NCBI GenBank assembly: GCA_023411215.1
Contig: JAEYOY010000059.1
Location: forward strand, 1-20,865
DNA length: 20,865 nucleotides
DNA from: Bacillota bacterium
Lineage (GTDB): Bacteria > Bacillota > Clostridia > Lachnospirales > Lachnospiraceae
Direction: 5' to 3'
Part shown: positions 13,264 through 20,455 of the stretch, piece after piece
Layout: every line of letters begins with the position of its first letter
Numbering within the stretch: the stretch's first letter is position 1
Notes under the pieces: model-generated
Databases searched by the model: none
What the model saw: the letters and a program-made list of their open reading frames with translations, nothing else
Told to the model about the DNA's origin: nothing
Program-made: the position numbers and the translations under genes

Positions 13264-14247
13264 TCAATTAATAGGTACAGACTTTAAGCTGCTCATAGAT
13301 TCATTTGAAGCCAGTGTTAATTCAAGAGTTTTGACCGCATCCGAATAGTTAGACTTAATGCCTTGGCTATCGCCAGTTCTTACTGAATCTATAAATATCT
13401 GTACGGCTTTCAGATGGGAACTTCCCATAAATGAAACCTTATGAATTGAATCTTTCGTGATATACCGGAATTCTTTATCCCAATCATACTCAATCACTTC
13501 ATCCTCACAGATAATTCGAAAACCAACGCCGTTAAAGCATTCCATTTCATTCAGATAGCAGGCTGTTTCAACAGTGGCAAGGATACCAGATTGAAACGAT
13601 ATTATAGCTGTAGAATAATCTTCTATATTATAGTCAGGGATATTTTCTACAAGTCCCTTTCTTCCTACGCAGAATACTGATTCCGCTTCTCCGAAGAAAT
13701 ACCTTAACACATCAAATAAATGAGTACTTTGCTCTACGAGCTGTCCTCCTGATCTTTCCTTTCTTCTCCACCAGGGTGCTCCGGGAACTCCACCTAACCA
13801 TCTTGCAGAAACCAGGCCCACCTTTTTATCAGAAAGACAATTTTTAATTTTTTCTATTTCCTCGTTATATCTTGCCTGATATCCAACACATGATATTACA
13901 CCGGCCTTTTTAATCTCCGCTTCAATTATTTTTGCTTTTTGAATAGACAATTCAATCGGTTTTTCTACATACATATGTATCCCGTTTTGAGCAGCCAGTA
14001 TTTCAGCATCTTCATGACTATCCGGTGGAACACAGATAAATACAGCATTCAGCTTTTCCTTCTCGAACATTTCTTTGTAATCCAGGTATAAATGTGCCTT
14101 AGGGACCTTTTCACCAGTCTTTTTTAATTTAATGATATTCGAGCTTACTAAGGCAGTGATCTCGACCCCATCCATTTTTAAAAGGTTATCTAAATGAAAG
14201 TTACCAAACCATCCACATCCAATTATGCCCACTTTTATAGTATCCAT
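13264..14247 (-). CDS. Gfo/Idh/MocA-family NAD(P)-dependent oxidoreductase
   Basis: This is a 327-residue protein with AAAGGAGG upstream of ATG 14247. The Rossmann motif GCGWFG (10-15), the EKP motif (95-97) that positions the cofactor and substrate, and the C-terminal domain signature with E172, H176 and D179 (EQSTHLFDVLRY) are all present, so it is probably active. Members oxidise or epimerise sugars, inositols or related polyols using NAD(P); the exact substrate cannot be assigned. The PWWRRKERSGGQLVE stretch is typical of the family's substrate-binding loop. It lies 14 bases downstream of a LysR gene in the same direction, so they are likely co-transcribed and the LysR protein may sense the pathway's substrate. 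Confidence 0.92.
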   Translation of the reverse strand: MDTIKVGIIGCGWFGNFHLDNLLKMDGVEITALVSSNIIKLKKTGEKVPKAHLYLDYKEMFEKEKLNAVFICVPPDSHEDAEILAAQNGIHMYVEKPIELSIQKAKIIEAEIKKAGVISCVGYQARYNEEIEKIKNCLSDKKVGLVSARWLGGVPGAPWWRRKERSGGQLVEQSTHLFDVLRYFFGEAESVFCVGRKGLVENIPDYNIEDYSTAIISFQSGILATVETACYLNEMECFNGVGFRIICEDEVIEYDWDKEFRYITKDSIHKVSFMGSSHLKAVQIFIDSVRTGDSQGIKSNYSDAVKTLELTLASNESMSSLKSVPIN

Positions 14248-14261
14248 ATTTATTACCTCCT

Positions 14262-15158
14262 TTAAACTTCGTTATTAAGCATCATTTCATTTATCAAATT
14301 GATGAAAGCCTTAAGTGCTGCAGACATCCATTTGGTTTTATGGTAAAGCACTTGTGTAAATATGAGGAATTCCGGTCCCATCCAATTAAGTTTCATAAGC
14401 CTTTTTTGCTGAAGCTCTTCTTCGACTGCTGTCTGCGGTAGAAATGTAATGCCCATTCCACTCAAGATCAGTTGTTTAATTGCCTGAACATTGCCGGTCT
14501 CTATAACGGAACGTGGCTTTATATTAAATTGCGACATAATCGTATCAAATAATACCCTATAGCCGCAGTTGGCTTCCGTTAAAATCAAGGGCTCACCCGA
14601 TAAGTCTTCCGGATAGACATTATCTATATGGTCAAAGGAATATCCGGAAGAGCAAAAAAGAGCCATTGGTTCCGGGGTCTTTAATGCTGTAATAAAATCA
14701 CTATCTGTTATTTTTTGGTCTACAAAAAATGCGATGTCAATGGTATTTTCCTTTAATGATCGTAAGAATTCTGCTTTATCCCCGAATTTAATTAAAATCT
14801 CGACCTCAGGATACCTTGCCCGATATTCTTTTAGAAGTTTGGGTAGCCTTGTCACACATAACGATTCGACTGCACCTATAATTAAGGGTCCGCTGGGTTT
14901 CTCTGCGTCATTAGCCATGTTTTTTATATCATTTGATAGTCTCAGCATCTGTTCAGCCATCGGCAGTAATTTCTTTCCTTCTTGCGTCAATGTAATATTA
15001 TGGCCTAGGCGCTCAAACAACCTCACATTCAATTCCTGCTCAAGCAACTGAATTTGTGAGGTAATGGAAGATTGCGCATATCCCAGCTCTTGGGCGGCTT
15101 TTGAAAAGCTTTGAAGCTTTGCGATTGTCATAAAAGAATTTAATTGTCTTAATTCCAT
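14262..15158 (-). CDS. LysR-family transcriptional regulator (CysL/CynR-like architecture)
   Basis: This is a 298-residue LysR protein with GGGGAG 5 nt before the ATG at 15158. The winged helix-turn-helix is residues 1-60 (LRQLNSFMTIAKLQSFSKAA, then AQSSITSQIQLLEQELNVRLFERLG), and the effector domain begins near 90 (GPLIIGAVESL). It is divergent from the DinB/YfiT-like gene across 129 bases and precedes the oxidoreductase gene by 14 bases. Either could be its target: divergent control is the usual LysR arrangement, co-transcription suggests the oxidoreductase pathway. The effector is unknown. Confidence 0.9.
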   Translation of the reverse strand: MELRQLNSFMTIAKLQSFSKAAQELGYAQSSITSQIQLLEQELNVRLFERLGHNITLTQEGKKLLPMAEQMLRLSNDIKNMANDAEKPSGPLIIGAVESLCVTRLPKLLKEYRARYPEVEILIKFGDKAEFLRSLKENTIDIAFFVDQKITDSDFITALKTPEPMALFCSSGYSFDHIDNVYPEDLSGEPLILTEANCGYRVLFDTIMSQFNIKPRSVIETGNVQAIKQLILSGMGITFLPQTAVEEELQQKRLMKLNWMGPEFLIFTQVLYHKTKWMSAALKAFINLINEMMLNNEV

Positions 15159-15246
15159 TACGCTCCCCTACTTATCAATTCTATCGAATAATTATATAGA
15201 ATTTATCAATTTTACAAAATATTTACTATATGATACCATACTATCA

Positions 15247-15262
15247 AATATTTCGAAATATT
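15247..15262. promoter_or_regulatory. 16-bp perfect palindrome in the LysR-DinB intergenic region
   Basis: AATATTTCGAAATATT is exactly self-complementary. It lies 25 bases upstream of the DinB-like start codon and about 88 bases upstream of the LysR start. In this position it may be a regulator site acting on the plus-strand gene. A second loose inverted repeat (ATTCTAT/ATAGAAT) lies closer to the LysR gene. Being AT-rich, the palindrome could be fortuitous. Confidence 0.35.
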
Positions 15263-15287
15263 AATTTAATTCAGAATGGGGTTTCGT

Positions 15288-15767
15288 ATGAACGAATTTA
15301 TGAAAAACAATCAAGAACTACTTAAATTGATTGATGAATGGGAACCATTATTATCACAGCTTCCGGAAGATATACTAACCAATAGAAGAAATAGTCAGAA
15401 CAGGACAATCAAGCAGATTGTCGGACATATGGTTGATTCAGCTTCCAACAATACACATCGGATAATCCATTTACAATATCAAGCCAGTCCTTTGATTTTT
15501 CCCGATTACGCAAATCTTGGCAATAATGACAGATGGATTGCAATACAGAATTATCAGGATGAAAAATGGGACGATATAGTTCAATTATGGAAATATTCTA
15601 ATCTTCATATTGTCCATGTTATAAACAACGTATCAATAGATAAATTGGACAATGAATGGATTAGCGCACTGAACAATTCTATTTCGCTTAAAGCTATGAT
15701 TGATGATTATTTGCGACATTTCAGACTACATTTAAGTGAAATTAATGATCTGATAAATAGCAAATAA
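15288..15767 (+). CDS. DinB/YfiT-like putative metal-dependent enzyme
   Basis: The protein has 159 residues from the ATG at 15288, preferred over an in-frame ATG at 15276 because GGGG lies 6 nt upstream of it. The four-helix DinB fold is suggested by pattern. Three histidines match the YfiT metal triad: H47 in VGHMVDSA and H144-x3-H148 in YLRHFRLHLSEI. RTIKQIVGHMVDS and the NNDRWIAIQNYQ stretch resemble B. subtilis YfiT. The family includes thiol S-transferases (bacillithiol) and other hydrolase-like enzymes, so a metal-bound thiol or small-molecule transfer is likely, but the substrate is unknown. It is the only plus-strand gene between 1 and 19393, divergent from a LysR gene. Confidence 0.8.
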   Translation: MNEFMKNNQELLKLIDEWEPLLSQLPEDILTNRRNSQNRTIKQIVGHMVDSASNNTHRIIHLQYQASPLIFPDYANLGNNDRWIAIQNYQDEKWDDIVQLWKYSNLHIVHVINNVSIDKLDNEWISALNNSISLKAMIDDYLRHFRLHLSEINDLINSK

Positions 15768-15791
15768 TTGATTGCCAAAAAGGGCGAATTT

Positions 15792-15839
15792 ATCATCTTC
15801 AGAAGATGATTCCGAATAAGGTGAACTGGAAAGCCAGTT
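15792..15839. repeat. Two short perfect hairpins after the DinB-like gene
   Basis: ATCATCTTC-A-GAAGATGAT (15792-15810) and AACTGG-AAAG-CCAGTT (15824-15839) follow one another 25 bases past the DinB-like stop. Neither has a clear U-tract on the plus strand, so termination is not certain; with the stem at 15857-15891 they make a triple hairpin array between convergent genes. Confidence 0.5.
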
Positions 15840-15856
15840 GTCATAAATAAAGAATA

Positions 15857-15891
15857 ATAGGTAATTGCGAATCAAATTCGCAATTACCTAT
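15857..15891 (-). terminator. Strong terminator after galE
   Basis: ATAGGTAATTGCGAAT and its exact complement form a 16-bp stem with a three-base loop. On the minus strand it is followed by TATTCTTTATTT, giving a fair U-tract for galE. On the plus strand the following bases are A-rich, so it is less effective for the DinB-like gene. Confidence 0.8.
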
Positions 15892-15943
15892 ATAAAACAG
15901 AATATAGTCTAGCTCTACTATTCACTCTCGGTGTCTGAATATC

Positions 15944-16957
15944 TTATTTGGTATAACCCTCTGGATTGTTCTTCTGCCATCTCCATGCATCCATACACAT
16001 TTCCTCCAGTCCTCTTAAAGCAGTCCAGCCCATTTCCTTTTCGGCTAAGGATGGATCTGCATAGCAGGTGGCAATATCTCCAGGACGTCGAGGCTTGATT
16101 TCATATGGAATTTCTCTTCCACTTACCTTAGAGAATTCCCTCACTAAATCGAGTACACTATATCCCTTTCCTGTTCCAAGATTATAAGTACAGATTCCTG
16201 GCTTTTGTTGTAAGCGCTCTATCGCTTTCACATGACCCTGAGCCAAGTCCACTACATGGATGTAATCGCGTACTCCGGTACCATCCGGTGTGTCATAATC
16301 ACTACCAAACACTCCAAGTACCTCAAGCTTGCCCGCTGCTACCTTGGTAATATAGGGAGCCAGATTATTAGGTAAACCCTTAGGATCTTCACCAATCAGT
16401 CCGCTCTCGTGGGCTCCTATTGGGTTGAAATAGCGCAGTATGATTATATTCCACTGGGGGTCCGCGTGGTAGATATCCCGCAAAATATCCTCTAACATTA
16501 ATTTAGTTCTTCCATATGGGTTCGTGACTGACAGAGGGAAATCCTCCCTGATCGGTACTGTTGCCGGATTACCATATACGGTAGCTGATGAGCTAAACAC
16601 AATGTTTTTCACTCCGTGCTTCTTCATCTCATCGCAGAGCACTAAGGTCCCAGTGATATTATTCCAGTAGTACTCCATAGGCTTTGCTACTGACTCACCC
16701 ACAGCTTTTAATCCGGCAAAATGAATCACCGAATCAATCTTTTCTTTTTCAAACACTTCTCGTAACGCTATTCTATCCAACAGATCTACCTGATAGAAGG
16801 TAATCTCTTTACCTGTAATTTGCTTTACTCTTTCCAGTGATTCCTTGGAAGAATTACACAAATTATCAACAACAACTACATCGTATCCTTGTTCCAGCAA
16901 TTCAACGAGGGTATGACTTCCGATAAAACCAGCTCCGCCGGTAACTAAAATCGACAT
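15944..16957 (-). CDS. galE: UDP-glucose 4-epimerase
   Basis: A 337-residue full-length extended short-chain dehydrogenase with AAGGAG upstream. The NAD motif GGAGFIG (7-13), SSSATVYG with catalytic S124, and YGRTK with Y148 and K152 are intact. HFAGLKAVGES, RYFNPIGAH and GVRDYIHV are diagnostic for GalE rather than other NAD-sugar epimerases. It interconverts UDP-galactose and UDP-glucose (and often the UDP-N-acetylhexosamines). It lies 18 bases after the hexosamine kinase gene and behind a sugar nucleotidyltransferase, so this is the last step of the same pathway, as LnpD in the bifidobacterial lacto-N-biose operon. Confidence 0.97.
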   Translation of the reverse strand: MSILVTGGAGFIGSHTLVELLEQGYDVVVVDNLCNSSKESLERVKQITGKEITFYQVDLLDRIALREVFEKEKIDSVIHFAGLKAVGESVAKPMEYYWNNITGTLVLCDEMKKHGVKNIVFSSSATVYGNPATVPIREDFPLSVTNPYGRTKLMLEDILRDIYHADPQWNIIILRYFNPIGAHESGLIGEDPKGLPNNLAPYITKVAAGKLEVLGVFGSDYDTPDGTGVRDYIHVVDLAQGHVKAIERLQQKPGICTYNLGTGKGYSVLDLVREFSKVSGREIPYEIKPRRPGDIATCYADPSLAEKEMGWTALRGLEEMCMDAWRWQKNNPEGYTK

Positions 16958-16975
16958 TTCTTTTCTCCTTCCATA

Positions 16976-18088
16976 TTACAAATATTCTCCAACAATCTGC
17001 ATCATTGAATCCCATTTACGCTCCATATCAGCAACCAGGGTCAGCTGTGTTCTACAGCGATCCAGATTATGTCCCTCCCTATGAATTCGGAAATAGGTAT
17101 CTCCTTGTAAATAATCCGTTAAGAATCTCATTCCACATTCCAAAGTCATCAACTTGGCTCCCATGGGCAGCATCTGAATTTCTTTTTTAGTAAGGCTTCC
17201 CTCGCACCCCTCTAAATACCCTCTGGTATATCGCTCAAAAAGATCAAGGCTTAAGGATACCTTCGTCAAATCAGTCTCATCCTCTAATGCTGTATTGGCT
17301 CCAAAACGTATGGAATCTCCGAAATCATTAATGGCAAGCCCAGGCATCACAGTATCCAGATCAATGACACAAAGCCCCTTACCTGTTTCTTTATCCATCA
17401 TAATATTATTCAATTTCGTATCATTGTGTGTTACTCGAAGAGGTAGTTCGCCCTTCTTCAAAAGCTCCATACATACCTTCATATCCGCTTCTCTCGCCAT
17501 CAAAAAATCGATCTCCGGCTTAACATACTGTACCCTTCTCATAACATCCTTTGCTACAACGTCTTGAAATGTCTTAAAACGTACCGGTGTATTATGAAAA
17601 TTTTCAATGGTTTCATAAAGAGTTGAAGCATCAAAATCCTCTAATAGCTTTTGAAAATGACCGAAAGTGACCGCACCCTCATAGAAATCCTCGGGTTTAT
17701 GAACCTGCTCATAACAGATGCTATTTTCGATGAATTTGTATCCTCTCCAACAACAACCGATGCTGTCCTTAAAATAAGGCTCTCCAGTCTTAGTATAAAT
17801 TACATTAATGGTCTCTCTGTTAATATCCCCGTTCCTTTTTAGAATACTCTTCTTTAAGAACTCCGTAACTCCGCAGACATTACTCATGAGCTGATCCGGT
17901 CTTTTGAAAATCTCATGATTCATCCTCTGAAGAATGTATTTTACTTGCATATCTCCTTGATCAAAATACACAACAAAGGTGTCATTGATATGACCTTCGC
18001 CATAACGCTCATGTCTTAAATAGTTTCCCTGAAAATCGATTGCTTCTATGGCTTCCTTTATTTTAGCACAATATTCATCTCTTGTCAT
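16976..18088 (-). CDS. nahK: N-acetylhexosamine 1-kinase (NahK/LnpB-type)
   Basis: A 370-residue aminoglycoside-phosphotransferase fold protein, close in length to NahK (about 360), with AGGAGG upstream of ATG 18088. The nucleotide-loop motif YGEGHINDT (29-37), the catalytic loop VTHNDTKLNN with D223, the metal-binding VIDLDTVMPG (241-250, D245), and NDFGDSIRFGA (254-264) match the NahK/LnpB subgroup of mucin-sugar metabolism. It should phosphorylate the anomeric hydroxyl of GlcNAc or GalNAc with ATP. Neighbours support this: a sugar 1-phosphate nucleotidyltransferase gene upstream and galE downstream (18 bases). Specificity for GlcNAc versus GalNAc or another hexose is not visible. Confidence 0.92.
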   Translation of the reverse strand: MTRDEYCAKIKEAIEAIDFQGNYLRHERYGEGHINDTFVVYFDQGDMQVKYILQRMNHEIFKRPDQLMSNVCGVTEFLKKSILKRNGDINRETINVIYTKTGEPYFKDSIGCCWRGYKFIENSICYEQVHKPEDFYEGAVTFGHFQKLLEDFDASTLYETIENFHNTPVRFKTFQDVVAKDVMRRVQYVKPEIDFLMAREADMKVCMELLKKGELPLRVTHNDTKLNNIMMDKETGKGLCVIDLDTVMPGLAINDFGDSIRFGANTALEDETDLTKVSLSLDLFERYTRGYLEGCEGSLTKKEIQMLPMGAKLMTLECGMRFLTDYLQGDTYFRIHREGHNLDRCRTQLTLVADMERKWDSMMQIVGEYL

Positions 18089-18229
18089 AGTTCCTCCTAG
18101 AGTTTCTCTACATTAATTATTGTGAATTTATTCATAATCGGTTTTTATTATCTCACAGAACCCTTTATTAAGTTTTCCAGATACGATAAAACTTTTCAAT
18201 CTTTCGCATGAATATGATGAATCAGTAAA

Positions 18230-19150
18230 TCAGTTCCATAAATAATCAGGATAGCTACCCTGTTCCTTCAGCTGTTTTATTGCCTTAACTACTACTTCTT
18301 TATCTGCCTGATAGGTTACACCATACCACTTATCCTTTGACCTAAGAACTTGTACACTAGCTTTATCCTCTTCCAATAGCTCCCCCACTACAAACGGGAG
18401 AAAATACTCTGATTTCAGTGGGTTCTTCACTGCTTCTGTATTCAAGTAGCTCAAGAACCGCTCTTCCAGCTCTTTAAATATACTTTTTGTAAATCCCCAC
18501 ATATTCATGGACACGATACTTCCCTGAGGAATTGTCACCCATGTCTCCCCCTCATCCTCTGAGTATGCTGCTAGAGCATCCCTCTTTACGATATGAGTTC
18601 TTTCATGAATCGTTTGAAGTATACCGGTATCCGATACCTCGCATACCCCTCTGGCTACATGACCATGCTCTGTCAAGGTATTTTCTAAAATGTACCCTAC
18701 CATGGTATAACGGTATTTATTATCGTCATTAGTTGAGATTAGTGTATCATAAATCATCCGAAATGCATCCTTGCCGTAATAATCATCTGCATTGATGACC
18801 GCAAAGGGTCCATCAATGATCCTTTTGCAGCAAAGGATTGCATGGCCAGTCCCCCAAGGCTTTACTCTCTCTGGGGGTACAGAATATCCTTCCGGCAAAT
18901 TCTCCAGCTCCTGATATACATATTCTACGTCAACGGCCCCCGCAATGCGGTTGCCTATTCTCTCTTTAAAATCTGCTTCAATCTGCTTTTTAATAATGAA
19001 TACTATTTTCTTAAAGCCTGCGTTTATTGCATCATAAATGGAAAAATCAATAATCAGATTTCCCTGTTCATCGATTGGGTCAATCTGCTTCAACCCTCCG
19101 TATCTGCTGCCCATACCTGCTGCCATAATCACTAATATCGGCTCGTTCAT
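18230..19150 (-). CDS. Sugar 1-phosphate nucleotidyltransferase (UDP-sugar pyrophosphorylase-like; LnpC-like role)
   Basis: The protein has 306 residues from the ATG at 19150, with AGGAGG upstream; the frame extends 26 codons upstream but those codons lack a ribosome site. The nucleotide-binding loop AAGMGSRYGG (10-19), the GTGHA stretch (100-104), and the metal site NADDYYG (120-126) identify an NTP-transfer fold. The remainder has no hexapeptide repeats, so it is a single-domain enzyme. It is first in the nucleotidyltransferase-NahK-GalE run. In the bifidobacterial operon lnpC provides a uridylyltransferase; a UTP:hexose 1-phosphate uridylyltransferase role is likely here, but the family is large and other nucleotides or sugars are possible. 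Confidence 0.85.
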   Translation of the reverse strand: MNEPILVIMAAGMGSRYGGLKQIDPIDEQGNLIIDFSIYDAINAGFKKIVFIIKKQIEADFKERIGNRIAGAVDVEYVYQELENLPEGYSVPPERVKPWGTGHAILCCKRIIDGPFAVINADDYYGKDAFRMIYDTLISTNDDNKYRYTMVGYILENTLTEHGHVARGVCEVSDTGILQTIHERTHIVKRDALAAYSEDEGETWVTIPQGSIVSMNMWGFTKSIFKELEERFLSYLNTEAVKNPLKSEYFLPFVVGELLEEDKASVQVLRSKDKWYGVTYQADKEVVVKAIKQLKEQGSYPDYLWN

Positions 19151-19247
19151 ATTAATCCTCCTATTAAATATTATCTTATACGATACAGCTATAACCTGGA
19201 AGAAAAAGAAGTAAGCGCGGGTGGGCAAACTTCGCAGCTTCTTCCCA

Positions 19248-19274
19248 TGTGAATGAATTTCACTTTATTCACAC
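19248..19274. repeat. 27-bp element, copy B, in the nucleotidyltransferase-PocR/AraC divergent gap
   Basis: TGTGA, seven bases, TCACTT, then TATTCACAC: nearly identical to 1051-1077. Its outer arms TGTGAAT and ATTCACA form a perfect 7-bp inverted repeat, with GTGAA/TTCAC nested inside. It lies about 100 bases upstream of the nucleotidyltransferase start and about 120 bases before the AraC gene, a suitable activator position for either. The minus-35 region of the nucleotidyltransferase operon is poor, which fits activator dependence. Confidence 0.5.
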
Positions 19275-19313
19275 AAACCGAGCACTATTGATCTTTAGAA
19301 TATCATATTCGAC

Positions 19314-19341
19314 TTGATTTCACATTGTAATATAGTATAAT
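19314..19341 (+). promoter_or_regulatory. Candidate promoter of the PocR-AraC gene
   Basis: TTGATT (19314-19319), 16 bases, and TATAAT (19336-19341) precede the start codon by about 50 bases. The minus-10 matches consensus exactly; the minus-35 has two mismatches and the spacer is one short. Confidence 0.6.
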
Positions 19342-19393
19342 AATTAGTAATATCGTGCAATTTCGATTATATTGCTATGAGTGAGGTTTTATT

Positions 19394-20227
19394 ATGACAC
19401 AACCAATTGAGTTAATTACAGTATTAAAAGAACTTCATACCATTTCAGGCTTCCGTATTTCCGTATACGATACAGAGCTTCATGAAGTATGCTCTTATCC
19501 CAAGGAATTGACTGCTTTCTGCTCCTATATCCAGGAAAGCAAAGCCGGTAGACAATGCTGCAAGGACTGTGATGCAAAGGCCTTTCACACCGTCGAAAAA
19601 ACCAGTGAGACTTATATCTATCATTGCCATTTCGGGCTATATGAAGCAGTGGCTCCTCTGTATCACTTTGGTGTACTATCCGGCTACCTAATGATGGGAC
19701 AAGTCCTAGATGCCTCCCCGGATAGCCCATCCTATGTAGATCAAGTGGCTAGGGATTATGTCTCTGACTATGAAAGACTTTCTCAAGCCATTGATAATAT
19801 ACCTATAAGCTCCAAGGACAAAATAGCCTCATGTATCACCATTATGAAAATTTGTGCCTCTTATATTACCATGAGTAATGGTTGGAAGGCACAGAATCAG
19901 GAGTTACCCATTCGAATTCAGAAATATATTAATCAGCATTATGCCTCCCCTATAACCATCGATGGCCTTAGCAATGTCTTTCTCTGCAGTAAATCAACTC
20001 TATCCTCCGCATTTAGAAACACATTTCATAAGACAATGATTGAATATTTAACGGAGGTACGGTTAACTCATGCCAAAGAACTTCTGGACAGCCCCACTCT
20101 TTCGATAAAAAGCGTCTCCATTGCCTGTGGCTTTCCCGACCAGAATTATTTTACAAAGATATTTCTAAGGCACTATCATATGACTCCCAGTGAATATAAA
20201 AGGAGCCGCAATGAAACTAAAATCTAA
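19394..20227 (+). CDS. PocR-domain AraC-family transcriptional regulator
   Basis: This is a 277-residue regulator with GTGAGG upstream of the ATG. An N-terminal PocR ligand-binding domain (about 5-160) carries the cysteine pattern C43, C55, C56, C59, C78 (in CSYIQ, RQCCKDC and CHFGL), which is characteristic and may bind metal or a small ligand. The C-terminal AraC domain (172-270) has two helix-turn-helix units, IDGLSNVFLCSKSTLSSAF and IKSVSIACGFPDQNYFTKIF. It is divergent from the nucleotidyltransferase-NahK-GalE genes, so it is most likely their activator. PocR domains classically sense propanediol-type or sugar-related ligands; the ligand here is unknown. Confidence 0.92.
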   Translation: MTQPIELITVLKELHTISGFRISVYDTELHEVCSYPKELTAFCSYIQESKAGRQCCKDCDAKAFHTVEKTSETYIYHCHFGLYEAVAPLYHFGVLSGYLMMGQVLDASPDSPSYVDQVARDYVSDYERLSQAIDNIPISSKDKIASCITIMKICASYITMSNGWKAQNQELPIRIQKYINQHYASPITIDGLSNVFLCSKSTLSSAFRNTFHKTMIEYLTEVRLTHAKELLDSPTLSIKSVSIACGFPDQNYFTKIFLRHYHMTPSEYKRSRNETKI

Positions 20228-20288
20228 CCATAGGCTATTCTAGCAGGATATCCAAGGAGTTTTTTCTTCCTCGTAAAGTGGATTATTG

Positions 20289-20362
20289 AATAAGGGTTCC
20301 CAAGCATCGGAAGCTCTGCTTTCTTTGATAGCAGAAACTCCAGTGCTCAGGAAACCCTTATT
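20289..20362 (+). terminator. Extended hairpin terminator after the PocR-AraC gene
   Basis: AATAAGGGTT pairs with AACCCTTATT, and GCA/TGC, GGA/TCC and TCTGCT/AGCAGA pair inside it, making a 74-nt imperfect hairpin followed by TTAG. The plus strand ends in CTTATTTTAG, so it suits the AraC transcript; it also lies downstream of the minus-strand gene at 20456 and may be bidirectional. Confidence 0.65.
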
Positions 20363-20455
20363 TTAGACCTTATCGTTCATAATACTTCTCTTTGCTTAAA
20401 CATATCTTCTATGCAAAACTGTAACCTAATGGGACCTGCGAATACCGCTTATTAT

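Noticed and set aside
13157..13348. 63-codon plus-strand frame in and beyond the DUF4397-oxidoreductase gap
   Set aside because: It overlaps the oxidoreductase 3' end, has no ribosome site and no similarity; the gap holds only promoter-like AT-rich DNA.
19416..19730. 104-codon minus-strand frame inside the AraC gene
   Set aside because: It is a shadow; the plus-strand frame has PocR and AraC domains and a promoter.
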